Counted from the first letter of the stretch, positions 9,413 through 18,352 are shown. The stretch: DNA of 64,000 nt from Gaetbulibacter_A sp043876815 (GCF_043876815.1 NZ_JBAWKA010000001.1:434001-498000), one strand, 5' to 3'. A program made the numbers and translations. The notes: generated by a model from the sequence alone, not told the origin.

Positions 9413-10066
9413 ATGAAATTTTTTATTGATACAGCAAACCTAGACGATATTAAAGAAGCCCAGGCTTTGGGTATTTTAGATGGTGTGACCACCAATCCTT
9501 CCCTGATGGCAAAAGAAGGTATTACAGGGGCAGAAAATATTACAAATCATTATAAAAAGATATGTGATATTGTAGATGGTGATGTAAGTGCTGAAGTCAT
9601 TGCCACAGATTTTGAAGGCATGGTAAAGGAAGGTGAAGCGCTTGCTGCTTTACATCCACAAATTGTGGTGAAATTACCCGTTATCGCTGATGGCATCAAA
9701 GCGTGTAAATATTTTTCAGATAAAGGCATCAGAACGAATGTGACTTTGGTATTCTCAGCAGGACAAGCCTTATTAGCGGCCAAAGCGGGGGCTACCTATG
9801 TATCTCCTTTCTTAGGACGTTTGGACGACGTTTCTACCGACGGTTTAAATCTTATAGCCGAGATCAGACAAATCTATGACAATTACGGTTTTGAAACCCA
9901 AATCTTAGCGGCGTCTATTCGTCACACGATGCACGTGATCGACTGTGCAAAATTGGGTAGTGATGTAATGACCGGTCCGTTATCGTCTATTACAGGATTA
10001 CTAAAACATCCATTAACGGATATAGGCTTGGCGAAGTTTCTTGAAGATTACAAGAAAGGGAACTAA
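9413..10066 (+). CDS. tal: Transaldolase (short TalC/FSA-type fold)
   Basis: Schiff-base class I enzyme that transfers dihydroxyacetone units between sedoheptulose-7-P/G3P and erythrose-4-P/F6P; partner of the adjacent transketolase. 217 aa, the length of the FSA/TalC subfamily. The catalytic Lys is K87 (VVKLP). By comparison from memory with E. coli fructose-6-phosphate aldolase, the residue matching FSA Gln59 is Glu61 (SAEVIAT) and that matching Tyr131 is Phe133 (SPFLGR). Both are the transaldolase choices, so transaldolase is more likely than F6P aldolase despite the common family name. It lies 10 nt after tkt and 22 nt before the Nudix regulator. Confidence 0.93.
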   Translation: MKFFIDTANLDDIKEAQALGILDGVTTNPSLMAKEGITGAENITNHYKKICDIVDGDVSAEVIATDFEGMVKEGEALAALHPQIVVKLPVIADGIKACKYFSDKGIRTNVTLVFSAGQALLAAKAGATYVSPFLGRLDDVSTDGLNLIAEIRQIYDNYGFETQILAASIRHTMHVIDCAKLGSDVMTGPLSSITGLLKHPLTDIGLAKFLEDYKKGN

Positions 10067-10088
10067 TCTATAGCGTGTCCTTATACAC

Positions 10089-10775
10089 ATGAGAATTGAA
10101 AGTCTATTTGATCAGCAAACCCAGCAGATTAAGATCGCTGTGGATTGTATTATTTTTGGATTCAATAATAATAGATTAGAATGTCTTTTAATTCATAGAG
10201 AGGCAGAACCTCAAAAAGGAAAATGGTCATTAATTGGCGGATTCATTGGCAATGATGAAGATCTCGATGAAGCCGCCAATCGTGTTTTGTACAATTTATC
10301 TGGTTTAGAAAATGTGTATATGGAGCAGGTGAAGGCCTTTGGTAAAGCCAATCGTGATCCCAGAGGCCGGACCATATCCATAACCTATACAGCATTGATC
10401 TTACGATCCGAATACGATGATGACAAAATAAAGGATCACGGTGCCAAATGGTTTCCTGTTAATGACCTGCCGGAATTGGCTTTTGATCATATAGATATGG
10501 TTGAGGCCGCAATTATACGCTTACGCCGTCGCGTAAGGAACACGCCAATAGCACTAAATTTAATCCCTGAAAAATTTACAATTCCACAACTTCAAGCCTT
10601 ATACGAGGGCATTCTTGATGAACCACTTGATAAACGTAATTTTCGAAGAAAGATAGCCCAGATAGAGGCTATTGTGAAGCTCGGTGAAAAAGACATGACA
10701 GCCTCAAGAAGAGGTGCCTTTTTATATGCTTTTGACGAAAATCTATATAACAACACGCAATACTTTAATCTCTGA
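10089..10775 (+). CDS. Nudix-fold transcription regulator (NrtR/AraR-like) with degenerate Nudix box
   Basis: 228 aa: N-terminal Nudix fold (about 1-140) plus a C-terminal winged-helix region (about 155-225, FTIPQLQALYEGILDEPLDK). The Nudix box aligns at G51-L73, with G51, E57, R65 and G72 kept, but the three catalytic/metal glutamates of REuxEE are Val66, Asn69 and Leu70. It should therefore bind a ligand without hydrolysing it. Family knowledge: NrtR-like proteins are repressors, and a Bacteroides homologue (AraR) senses arabinose and controls pentose metabolism. As third gene of a tkt-tal operon it probably senses a pentose or sugar phosphate and autoregulates, perhaps through the palindrome at 7211-7251 (inference). 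Confidence 0.85.
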   Translation: MRIESLFDQQTQQIKIAVDCIIFGFNNNRLECLLIHREAEPQKGKWSLIGGFIGNDEDLDEAANRVLYNLSGLENVYMEQVKAFGKANRDPRGRTISITYTALILRSEYDDDKIKDHGAKWFPVNDLPELAFDHIDMVEAAIIRLRRRVRNTPIALNLIPEKFTIPQLQALYEGILDEPLDKRNFRRKIAQIEAIVKLGEKDMTASRRGAFLYAFDENLYNNTQYFNL

Positions 10776-10825
10776 GGTTTTTATTACTTAGGTTTAGTTC
10801 CTACTTTTACATAAAAACTAAATAG

Positions 10826-11689
10826 ATGACTTCAGTCGACGATTTATTGGAACTTCTCATTTTAGATCATGTAAGTGACCACACATTTACAGGAATTAGC
10901 AGTTCTATTGGAAGTCCGCAGGTTTTTGGTGGGCAGGTTTTAGCGCAAGCAGCCAATGCAGCCTACAGAACCGTGGATAAAGCGCGCATTCTTCACTCCT
11001 TACATGCCTATTTTTTAGAAGCAGGCGATCTTAAAATTCCGATTGATTATAAAGTCGATATTCTTCGTGATGGCGGTAGCTTTTCCGTACGTCGGGTTAC
11101 GGCTAGTCAAAAAGATAGTATTATTTTTATCATGGCGGCTTCATTTCATCAAAAGGAATCCGGTTACAGTCATCAACAATCTATGAAATCTGGATTAAAG
11201 CAGCCTGAGGAGCTTTTAAGTTGGACGGATATCTTGCATCAATACAATGACTATTTACCTAGTGGGCTGAAAGCCTTTTTTGAGATTGATCGCCCAATCG
11301 ATTTTAAACCAACCGTAATTGGCAATCCTTTAGAACGAAAAGATTTACCGCCGTATAATGATGTTTGGTTTAAACTCAAAGGTGATGTGGGTAATTTAGA
11401 TTTAGCTACGAAGCAACAGATCCTAACCTATATATCAGATTATAATATTTTGGTATCAGCTATGAATCCGCATGCCAGTAAAGCGCACTGGGGCAATATT
11501 CAATCGGCAAGCCTCGACCATTCCATGTGGTTTTTCAGAGATTTCGATTTTACTGATTGGTTACTTTTTTCAATTGAATCACCAAATGCTCATGCAGCTA
11601 GGGGTTTTGCCCGAGGAAATATTTTTACTAGAGATGGAAAATTAGTGGCTTCAGTAGCTCAAGAAGGACTTATGCGACCAAAAAGTTAA
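10826..11689 (+). CDS. tesB: Acyl-CoA thioesterase II (TesB family)
   Basis: Double-hotdog thioesterase hydrolysing acyl-CoA to free fatty acid and CoA; cytoplasmic. 287 aa, the usual TesB length. Recognisable stretches are GSPQVFGGQVLAQAANAAYRTV, the HSLHAYFLEAGD segment of the first hotdog with the DILRDGGSFSVRRVTASQ strand pair, and the second hotdog with ASLDHSMWFFRDFDFTDWLL, which carries the catalytic-type Asp-His. The glycerophosphodiesterase gene begins 1 nt after its stop, so they share a transcript and may both serve lipid turnover. Confidence 0.93.
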   Translation: MTSVDDLLELLILDHVSDHTFTGISSSIGSPQVFGGQVLAQAANAAYRTVDKARILHSLHAYFLEAGDLKIPIDYKVDILRDGGSFSVRRVTASQKDSIIFIMAASFHQKESGYSHQQSMKSGLKQPEELLSWTDILHQYNDYLPSGLKAFFEIDRPIDFKPTVIGNPLERKDLPPYNDVWFKLKGDVGNLDLATKQQILTYISDYNILVSAMNPHASKAHWGNIQSASLDHSMWFFRDFDFTDWLLFSIESPNAHAARGFARGNIFTRDGKLVASVAQEGLMRPKS

Positions 11690-11690
11690 C

Positions 11691-12380
11691 ATGAAACACA
11701 AAATACTAAATATCGGACATCGAGGCGCCAAAGGGTATGTTGCTGAGAATACATTACCATCGTTTAAAAAAGCGATCGATCTGGGTGTCGATGGTATTGA
11801 ATTGGATGTTCATGTTTGTGCCTCGGGCGATTTGGTTGTTTTCCATGATTTTTCCTTGGAGAAGCTTACAAATGGAAAAGGGAAAGTTTCAGATCATACA
11901 TTAAAGGCCTTAAAAAAACTTAAAGTGCTTCAAAACTATCCGATCCCAACGTTGGTTGAGGTTTTAGATCTTGTAGACAGAACGTGTTTTGTTAATGTGG
12001 AGCTAAAGGGTAATGGTACGGCAGCTGAAGCTTGTGATATAATCGAAACCTATGTCAAAAAAAAGGGCTGGGCTTATTCCGATTTTATAATTTCTAGTTT
12101 TAAAGAAGACCTTTTGACCAAGGCCTTCACCCACAACAAAAATATACCCTTAGCGGTCCTAACGGAAACCAATGTAGATCGGGCTGTAGCTTTCGCTGAA
12201 ACCATTAGTGCAGAGGCTATAAACCCTGATTTTACTTTATTAAATTCGGATAATGTGGGTCAAATTCACGAAAAAGGCTATAAAATTTATGTCTGGACGG
12301 TAAATGAACCTGATGACATAAAACGTATGAAAAAACTTGGTGTAGATGGTATTATCACCGATTTTCCCGATAAAATATGA
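11691..12380 (+). CDS. Glycerophosphodiester phosphodiesterase
   Basis: TIM-barrel GDPD family enzyme of 229 aa that splits glycerophosphodiesters to glycerol-3-phosphate and an alcohol. The signature is complete: GHRGAKGYVAENTLPSF near the N-terminus (catalytic His-Arg and Glu), then GIELDVHVCASGDLVVFHDFSLEKLT (metal-binding Glu/Asp and second His), and the C-terminal VWTVNEPDDIKRMKKLGVDGIITDFP. No signal peptide, so it is cytoplasmic like UgpQ. It starts 1 nt after tesB and its last 4 nt overlap the next gene (ATGA). Confidence 0.94.
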   Translation: MKHKILNIGHRGAKGYVAENTLPSFKKAIDLGVDGIELDVHVCASGDLVVFHDFSLEKLTNGKGKVSDHTLKALKKLKVLQNYPIPTLVEVLDLVDRTCFVNVELKGNGTAAEACDIIETYVKKKGWAYSDFIISSFKEDLLTKAFTHNKNIPLAVLTETNVDRAVAFAETISAEAINPDFTLLNSDNVGQIHEKGYKIYVWTVNEPDDIKRMKKLGVDGIITDFPDKI

Positions 12381-13588
12381 TAAGCAGGGATGTGATTATT
12401 GTAGGTGGTGGAGCGGCCGGATTCTTTGCTGCTATAAACCTGGCTGAACGACGACCTGATCTTAAAATAAGCATTTTAGAACGTGGTAACGCGGTGCTAA
12501 CTAAGGTGAAAATTTCCGGAGGCGGTCGTTGTAATGTAACGCATGCTGAGTTTATACCAAAACCCTTAACTGAAAATTATCCAAGAGGACAAAAAGAATT
12601 GTTGGGTCCTTTTCACCAGTTTATGACCGGTGATACCATAGCCTGGTTCGAAAAACGTGGTGTTGCTTTAAAAATAGAGGACGATGGCCGTATGTTTCCC
12701 GAAAGTGATTCTTCTCAGACCATTATTGATTGTTTTTTGGATGAGGCTGAAAAGAACGGAGTAGACATCCTTTTGAATCATTCGGTTAAAACCATCCATA
12801 AAGATGATGATCAATTTAGTATAGAAACCTCGAAATGCGTGTTTAAAGCACATTTTGTAATTGTTGCCACGGGGAGTAATCCAAAAATCTGGGAAGTTCT
12901 AAAACAATTAGGCCATACTGTTGTGCCGCCAGTACCATCGCTATTCACTTTTAATTGCGCTGATAAACGCATTAAAGACATTCCGGGAGTCGTTGTTCCT
13001 CAGGTTCATGTTCAGGTTTTAAGAACTGATCTGGAAACTGAAGGTCCGTTACTCATAACGCATTGGGGTTTTAGTGCTCCGGCTATTTTGAAGCTTTCCG
13101 CCTTTGGCGCCCTCGATCTGGCCAAATTGGATTATAAATTTGAAGTGGCCATCAATTTTTTGAATCAGAGTTATGAGAAAGTAATTGAAGGTTTAAAGGA
13201 TCAGAAACAACAGTTAGCTAAGAAATTAGTTTGTAAATGGACCAGCTTTGATATTCCAAAACGACTTTGGGAAAAATTGGTTCTAGCATCAGAAATTGAC
13301 GAAACCGGACGTTGGGCTGATCTGAACAGAATTCAATTAGATAATTTAACAAAACAGCTCACTCAGGCGGTTTTTCATATTGATGGGAAAAGTACCTTTA
13401 AAGAAGAATTTGTTACGGCCGGAGGTGTTGACCTGAGGGATGTCAATTTTAAAACTTTTGAAAGTAAGTGTTGTAAAAACCTGTTCTTAGCTGGAGAGGT
13501 TTTAAATATTGATGCCGTAACTGGCGGATTTAATTTTCAAAATGCCTGGACTGGTGCTTTTATAGCAGCTCAAAATATAGGGGCCTAA
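12377..13588 (+). CDS. HI0933/BaiN-family NAD(P)/FAD-dependent oxidoreductase
   Basis: 403-aa flavoprotein with an N-terminal FAD dinucleotide fold (VIIVGGGAAGFFAAINLAE), the family motif KVKISGGGRCNVTH, and a C-terminal FAD-binding stretch GEVLNIDAVTGGFNFQNAWTGAFIAAQNIG. The family includes members acting on bile acids and others annotated as putative dehydrogenases or membrane-associated reductases; the substrate here is not known. Translation is coupled to the preceding GDPD gene by a 4-nt overlap. Confidence 0.9.
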   Translation: MISRDVIIVGGGAAGFFAAINLAERRPDLKISILERGNAVLTKVKISGGGRCNVTHAEFIPKPLTENYPRGQKELLGPFHQFMTGDTIAWFEKRGVALKIEDDGRMFPESDSSQTIIDCFLDEAEKNGVDILLNHSVKTIHKDDDQFSIETSKCVFKAHFVIVATGSNPKIWEVLKQLGHTVVPPVPSLFTFNCADKRIKDIPGVVVPQVHVQVLRTDLETEGPLLITHWGFSAPAILKLSAFGALDLAKLDYKFEVAINFLNQSYEKVIEGLKDQKQQLAKKLVCKWTSFDIPKRLWEKLVLASEIDETGRWADLNRIQLDNLTKQLTQAVFHIDGKSTFKEEFVTAGGVDLRDVNFKTFESKCCKNLFLAGEVLNIDAVTGGFNFQNAWTGAFIAAQNIGA

Positions 13589-13624
13589 TTTTTTATTTTT
13601 TCATGGGCACATACTGAAAGTTAT

Positions 13625-13632
13625 TATCTTTG
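13625..13632 (+). promoter_or_regulatory. Flavobacterial -7 element for the mevalonate cluster
   Basis: TATCTTTG, an exact TAnnTTTG match, ends 18 nt upstream of the ATG at 13651. It overlaps the TTG at 13630 that would otherwise extend the ORF, which argues that translation begins at 13651 with a leader of only about a dozen nucleotides. Confidence 0.6.
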
Positions 13633-13650
13633 CCCACAGATTTGAATACC

Positions 13651-14730
13651 ATGACGGACGCACAATTTATTCCTGAAAATTATAGTAAAAACCTTGATAG
13701 CGGTGCCTTTACCTGGTCGTCGCCCAGCAATATTGCTTTGGTGAAGTACTGGGGTAAGCGGGATCCGCAAATGCCTGAAAATCCGTCGATAAGTTTCACG
13801 TTGAACGATTGTAAAACGACCACAACACTGCGTTTTTTAAAAAAGATAGAGGAGGATGAATTTTCTGTAAGGGTGTTTTTGGATGGTTCAGAAGTTCCCG
13901 ATTTCAAACCTAAAATCCTCACTTTTTTTAAGCGCATAGAAGCCTATCTACCCTTTTTAAAAGATTATCATTTTAGGATAGAAACGTCTAATACCTTTCC
14001 TCACAGTTCAGGAATTGCATCCTCAGCCTCTGGAATGAGTGCTTTGGCCCTATGTTTAATGAGTATTGAAAAAGCCCTTTCTCCCAATATTTCAGAAGAA
14101 TTATTTATAAAAAAAGCGTCATTTTTAGCACGATTAGGTTCTGGAAGTGCTTGTAGAAGTATTGAAGGCGACCTGGTAGTTTGGGGAAAACATGAAGCGA
14201 TACAAGGTAGTTCGGATTTGTATGGCATTAAATATCCGTATGAGGTTCATGAGAATTTTAAAAATTATCACGATACTATTCTATTAGTGGATAAGGGTGA
14301 AAAGCAGGTGAGCAGTACGGTGGGGCATAATTTGATGCACGGACATCCGTTTGCGGCACAGCGTTTTCAGCAGGCAAAGGATCATATTTCAAGATTGAAA
14401 GGTATTTTTAAATCAGGCGACTTAAATGGTTTTATAACCTTGGTGGAGCAGGAGGCTTTAACCTTGCATGCGATGATGATGACCAGTTCGCCCTATTTTA
14501 TTCTAATGAAACCAAATACCTTAAAAATTATAAATGCGATCTGGGCCTTTCGTGAAAAGACCAAGGTCCATGTGTGTTTTACGTTGGATGCTGGTGCCAA
14601 TGTACATGTTTTGTATCCTGAAAACGATGCAGAACAGGTTGGTGAATTTATTAAGAATGAACTAGTTGCATATTGCCAAAATGGTCATTATATTAGTGAC
14701 AAAATTGGTTTTGGTGCAAAACTGTTGTAA
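13651..14730 (+). CDS. mvaD: Diphosphomevalonate decarboxylase
   Basis: ATP-dependent decarboxylation of mevalonate-5-diphosphate to isopentenyl diphosphate, the last step of the mevalonate route. 359 aa from the chosen ATG. N-terminal SPSNIALVKYWGKRD and the GHMP glycine/serine loop SSGIASSASGMSALAL are diagnostic, as is the C-terminal FTLDAGANVHVLYPE. I prefer the ATG at 13651 over the in-frame TTG at 13630 because the TTG lies inside the -7 promoter element. The mevalonate-kinase-like gene is next, 31 nt downstream. Confidence 0.94.
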   Translation: MTDAQFIPENYSKNLDSGAFTWSSPSNIALVKYWGKRDPQMPENPSISFTLNDCKTTTTLRFLKKIEEDEFSVRVFLDGSEVPDFKPKILTFFKRIEAYLPFLKDYHFRIETSNTFPHSSGIASSASGMSALALCLMSIEKALSPNISEELFIKKASFLARLGSGSACRSIEGDLVVWGKHEAIQGSSDLYGIKYPYEVHENFKNYHDTILLVDKGEKQVSSTVGHNLMHGHPFAAQRFQQAKDHISRLKGIFKSGDLNGFITLVEQEALTLHAMMMTSSPYFILMKPNTLKIINAIWAFREKTKVHVCFTLDAGANVHVLYPENDAEQVGEFIKNELVAYCQNGHYISDKIGFGAKLL

Positions 14731-14761
14731 TTTTGTCCCGCTATCAAAAAAAAATTGCTGA

Positions 14762-15691
14762 ATGAAAGGCCCTCTTTTTTACTCTAAAATCTTACTCTTT
14801 GGTGAATATGGTATCATCAAAGACTCTAAAGGATTATCGATACCTTATAATTTTTATAATGGTGCTTTAAAGGTGGAAAAGGAGTCTTCGGAAAAAGCTA
14901 AAAAATCTAATGAAGGCTTAAAACGTTTTGCTTCTTATTTAGAGAATATTGATCCTGATTTAGTACAGTTCGATATTGAAGCCTTAAACCGGGATCTGGA
15001 AGAGGGTATGTATTTTGATTCTTCTATTCCGCAAGGTTATGGGGTTGGTAGTAGTGGTGCTCTGGTTGCCGCTATTTACTACAACTATGCGAAAGACAAG
15101 ATTACTGTTCTGGAAAATTTAACCCGAGAAAAACTCTTAAGCTTAAAAACCATTTTTGCTGAAATGGAGTCTTTTTTTCATGGAAAATCATCCGGTTTGG
15201 ATCCTTTGAACAGTTATTTAAGTATTCCAATTCTTATAAATTCCAAAGATAATATTGAAGCTACTGGTATTCCGGCGCAACAAAGCAATGGCAAAGGCGC
15301 TGTATTTTTAATTGATAGTGGTGTTACCGGCGAGACCGCACCGATGGTTCGTATTTTCATGGAGAACATGAAACAGGAAGGTTTCCGTAATATGTTGAAA
15401 GATCAGTTTATAAAGCATACTGATGCCTGTGTTGAGGATTTTTTAACCGGAAATATCAAATCACTTTTCAAAAACACTAAGCAATTATCCAAGATCGTTC
15501 TAAATCATTTTAAGCCTATGATCCCTGCGCAATTCCATGAGCTTTGGAAAAATGGCCTGGAAACCAATGAGTATTATCTTAAGCTTTGCGGTTCCGGTGG
15601 AGGTGGCTATATTTTAGGGTTTACCGAAGATATTGAAAAGGCGAAACAAGCGCTTTCAGACTATAAGCTGGAGGTTGTATATAACTTCTAA
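14762..15691 (+). CDS. Mevalonate kinase-like GHMP kinase
   Basis: Predicted kinase phosphorylating mevalonate in isoprenoid synthesis; 309 aa. GHMP features: N-terminal YSKILLFGEYGIIKDSKGLSIPY (motif 1), the ATP-binding loop PQGYGVGSSGALVAAIYY, a substrate/metal region FHGKSSGLDPLNSYLSIP, and the C-terminal glycine loop KLCGSGGGGYILGFT. It sits between diphosphomevalonate decarboxylase and a UbiA prenyltransferase. Phosphomevalonate kinase would look similar, so the exact step is less certain than the pathway. Confidence 0.88.
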   Translation: MKGPLFYSKILLFGEYGIIKDSKGLSIPYNFYNGALKVEKESSEKAKKSNEGLKRFASYLENIDPDLVQFDIEALNRDLEEGMYFDSSIPQGYGVGSSGALVAAIYYNYAKDKITVLENLTREKLLSLKTIFAEMESFFHGKSSGLDPLNSYLSIPILINSKDNIEATGIPAQQSNGKGAVFLIDSGVTGETAPMVRIFMENMKQEGFRNMLKDQFIKHTDACVEDFLTGNIKSLFKNTKQLSKIVLNHFKPMIPAQFHELWKNGLETNEYYLKLCGSGGGGYILGFTEDIEKAKQALSDYKLEVVYNF

Positions 15692-15751
15692 GATCAACTT
15701 CTTTTTTTAAATGAGGTATTCTGTTTGGACAGAACCTAATTAGGTTATGGT

Positions 15752-16654
15752 ATGACTTCAACAAAACAGAAACATATAATTCTCAAGTTCTTTAGTATGT
15801 TCTCTGCTATTCGGGGATATAATATCTTGATCATGATCATTGCGCAATACTTGGCGTCAATTTATATCATGGCTCATGATAAACCCGTACGGTCCGTTCT
15901 TTTTGATGAAAACTTGCTGATGCTGGTCTTAGCTACTGCAGCAACGATTGCCGGCGGTTATATCATTAATAATTTTTACGACTCGGAAAAAGATTTGATC
16001 AACCGACCCTTAAAAACGCAGCTGGACCAATTCGTAAGCCAGAATACAAAACTGTCTTTTTACTTTGTTCTTAACTTCGCCGCAGCCATTATGGCCAGTT
16101 ATGTCTCGTTTAATGCCGTATTGTTTTTTTCCTTTTATATTTTTGGTATCTGGTTTTATTCGCATAAGCTTAAAAAATTACCCTTTATTGGCAATTTAAC
16201 TTCAGCCATACTCACCATTACTCCCTTCTTTGCTATTTTCCTCTATTACAAAAATTTCGAGACGGTTATTTTCATTCATGCCATGTATTTATTTTTACTT
16301 ATTTCCATGCGTGAGCTAACCAAAGATCTTGAAAACATCAAGGGTGATCTGGTTCAAAATTACCACACTATTCCTGTGGTTTATGGGGAAAAGGTTTCGA
16401 AAGTTATGCTTACAGTATTGTCGCTTTTGACTTTGATCCCTACCTATTTATTATTGAATTATTTTGATATCGGGTACATGGATTTATATTTTTATTTTAG
16501 TGCGTTTTTATTGCTTATTTTTCTCTGGGTCTTACGTTTATCAAAGCAGAAAATACACTACCTAATTTTGCATAACATTCTAAAATTCATCATTGTATCC
16601 GGTGTTTTTTGTATTGTTTTAATTAAAGTAAGCGTCGTTTTAAATCGTATTTAA
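15752..16654 (+). CDS. UbiA-family prenyltransferase (geranylgeranylglycerol-phosphate geranylgeranyltransferase-like)
   Basis: Integral membrane prenyltransferase, 300 aa with about eight hydrophobic helices. First Asp-rich motif is NNFYDSEKDLINRP (NDxxDxxxD-like), second is MRELTKDLENIKGD. Flavobacterial homologues in this position are usually annotated as geranylgeranylglycerol-phosphate geranylgeranyltransferase, but that assignment rests on family similarity; it could also make a quinone or other prenyl product. Its placement after two mevalonate-pathway enzymes suggests it consumes their isoprenoid output. Confidence 0.85.
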   Translation: MTSTKQKHIILKFFSMFSAIRGYNILIMIIAQYLASIYIMAHDKPVRSVLFDENLLMLVLATAATIAGGYIINNFYDSEKDLINRPLKTQLDQFVSQNTKLSFYFVLNFAAAIMASYVSFNAVLFFSFYIFGIWFYSHKLKKLPFIGNLTSAILTITPFFAIFLYYKNFETVIFIHAMYLFLLISMRELTKDLENIKGDLVQNYHTIPVVYGEKVSKVMLTVLSLLTLIPTYLLLNYFDIGYMDLYFYFSAFLLLIFLWVLRLSKQKIHYLILHNILKFIIVSGVFCIVLIKVSVVLNRI

Positions 16655-16695
16655 TAAATTAAGACCTTCAAGACAGGAAGTGATTATTTTAAGTA

Positions 16696-16703
16696 TATCT
16701 TTG
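16696..16703 (+). promoter_or_regulatory. Flavobacterial -7 element for the RsuA-like gene
   Basis: TATCTTTG, exact TAnnTTTG match, 18 nt upstream of the ATG at 16722. No convincing -33 TTTG. It gives the RsuA-like gene its own promoter with a short leader. Confidence 0.5.
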
Positions 16704-16721
16704 CACTAAAATTTTAAACGC

Positions 16722-17564
16722 ATGAGCAGACATCAAGGGAGTACAGGAAAGGGAAAAGCATCAGGACGTGGCAGTGGAAACAAGCGTTCGGGAAGTTTTG
16801 CGCGTGGCAATGCCCCTGTGAAAAAAGCAGTAGTTACACCTAAAAAATCGGCTGCCTCAGACGAGATCCGTTTAAACAAATATGTGGCTAACGCCGGAAT
16901 ATGTTCACGTCGGGAAGCTGATACCCATATCGCCACAGGTTTGGTGACAGTCAATGGTAAGGTTATCACTGAAATGGGCTACAAAGTGAAAATTACTGAT
17001 GATGTGCGGTTTGATGGCACGAGGATAAATCCGGAGAAAAAGGCCTATGTCTTACTGAATAAACCCAAAGGTTTTGCTACCACCACAAGTGATAGTAAAG
17101 GTTCGACTGTTATGGACCTCGTAGCCAATGCTACCAAGTCAAGTATCAAACCAATAGGTCGTTTAGGACGTAATTCTAAAGGGTTGATTTTGTTTACCAA
17201 TGATGATAAAATTCACGATAAATTCACCAATTCAAAGCATGGTGTACCACGCTTATTTCATATTGAACTCGATAAGAATTTAAAACTTGAAGATCTTAAG
17301 AAGATCCAGAGTGGATTTAAATTGGAAGGCAAATTAATTACTGTTGAAGAAATAAGTTATATCGACGGGGCAACTAAAAAAGAAATTGGTTTGAAAATTA
17401 AGAATACGGGAAATAGTATTATCCGAAGTATTTTTGAGCACTTCAATTATAACATTATTAGTATTGACTGCGTGGCCATTGGGCATCTCACCAAAAAAGA
17501 TCTTCCACGTGGCCATTGGAAACACTTAAGTAAGCAGGAGCTGGATCAATTGCAGATGCTGTAG
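16722..17564 (+). CDS. RsuA/RluB-family protein lacking the catalytic Asp
   Basis: 280 aa. A basic, Gly/Ser/Lys-rich tail (about 1-45) is followed by an S4 RNA-binding domain (about 50-98, IRLNKYVANAGICSRREADTHI) and a pseudouridine-synthase fold (about 105-275). In active members of the family the catalytic Asp lies in GRLD; here the motif is PIGRLGRNSKGLILFTND, with Gly149 (codon GGA) in place of Asp. The usual C-terminal arginines are also altered (NSIIRSIFEHFNY where active homologues have NRxVRRxF). It probably binds rRNA without modifying it, or is a degenerate paralogue. The reading frame is intact. Confidence 0.87.
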   Translation: MSRHQGSTGKGKASGRGSGNKRSGSFARGNAPVKKAVVTPKKSAASDEIRLNKYVANAGICSRREADTHIATGLVTVNGKVITEMGYKVKITDDVRFDGTRINPEKKAYVLLNKPKGFATTTSDSKGSTVMDLVANATKSSIKPIGRLGRNSKGLILFTNDDKIHDKFTNSKHGVPRLFHIELDKNLKLEDLKKIQSGFKLEGKLITVEEISYIDGATKKEIGLKIKNTGNSIIRSIFEHFNYNIISIDCVAIGHLTKKDLPRGHWKHLSKQELDQLQML

Positions 17565-17827
17565 TCTTTACCAAAAACATGCTTATTTTAAGAGTTTAGA
17601 GAAGTAATCTTTACCATTCGAATCTTGCCATGAGATGAACACGTAAATGTGGTTCTCGAAATAATCGAGCCATTTTTATCTTTGTACGCTAAGGTACTAA
17701 TAACAGGTATTTGGGTTTATTCCTTTATCTATTTCTAAAAATGAGCTATTAAAAAAATTAACGCCTTTGTGATTATTATGCTGAATTTTAGTATCTTAGG
17801 TGAGCTATTAACCAACTAATCACCATC
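17565..17827. other. Intergenic region with promoter and small inverted repeat
   Basis: 263 bp without a gene. A -7 element TATCTTTG lies at 17677-17684, just after the inverted repeat CTCGA-N5-TCGAG (17655-17669), leaving a leader of about 140 nt before the secreted-protein gene at 17828. Confidence 0.4.
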
Positions 17828-18352
17828 ATGTTTAAGTTCAGTTCCTTTTTTTGGCTGATCCTGTTATTTCATTTTATGAATACAAGTTACAGTCAGACCA
17901 TTTCAATCGATGAAAATTCAAAGCACTTTAAGAATACCAAGCAGGTATTTAGTAATAACCCAATAGATGCTCGAGATACGCGAAAATTTTCGGTTATTAA
18001 AGTGAATGAGGAGAGTATCGTTTTTAAATTAGAAAATTCAAATGGCTCCACCGGTGATGAGACCCAATTGCAGTTAGATCGCAGTTTAAATTTAAATCAT
18101 CAAAGCTTCCGTTTGTGGTCTGATTTGGTTGCCGAACACGTTACAGCAAAGCAAATTATAGAGCATTCGACTCTGATACTTAATAAAAATCCATTTGAAA
18201 ATGGTATGGATGGATTAAAGGGTTATATAGAACTTGAAGTGCGTTTGGAAACGAGCTATAAATATAAGCTTCCGAAAACTAAGGATTATGATTATTTTAC
18301 TTATGCTCTGAATTTTGAATATGATGAAGATGGTGGCCTCGGAACCAAATGA
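17828..18352 (+). CDS. Small secreted protein of unknown function
   Basis: 174 aa with a clear signal peptide (about 1-22, ending TSYSQ). The mature part is polar, with no motif I recognise; it ends in an acidic/glycine tail (EYDEDGGLGTK). It is transcribed alone, with a possible promoter at 17677, and converges on the GNAT gene. I do not recognise the family and assign no function. Confidence 0.7.
   Translation: MFKFSSFFWLILLFHFMNTSYSQTISIDENSKHFKNTKQVFSNNPIDARDTRKFSVIKVNEESIVFKLENSNGSTGDETQLQLDRSLNLNHQSFRLWSDLVAEHVTAKQIIEHSTLILNKNPFENGMDGLKGYIELEVRLETSYKYKLPKTKDYDYFTYALNFEYDEDGGLGTK

Noticed and set aside
13630..13650. TTG at 13630 as start of diphosphomevalonate decarboxylase (seven extra residues).
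   Set aside because: The TTG is part of the -7 promoter element TATCTTTG, so it would not be in the mRNA.
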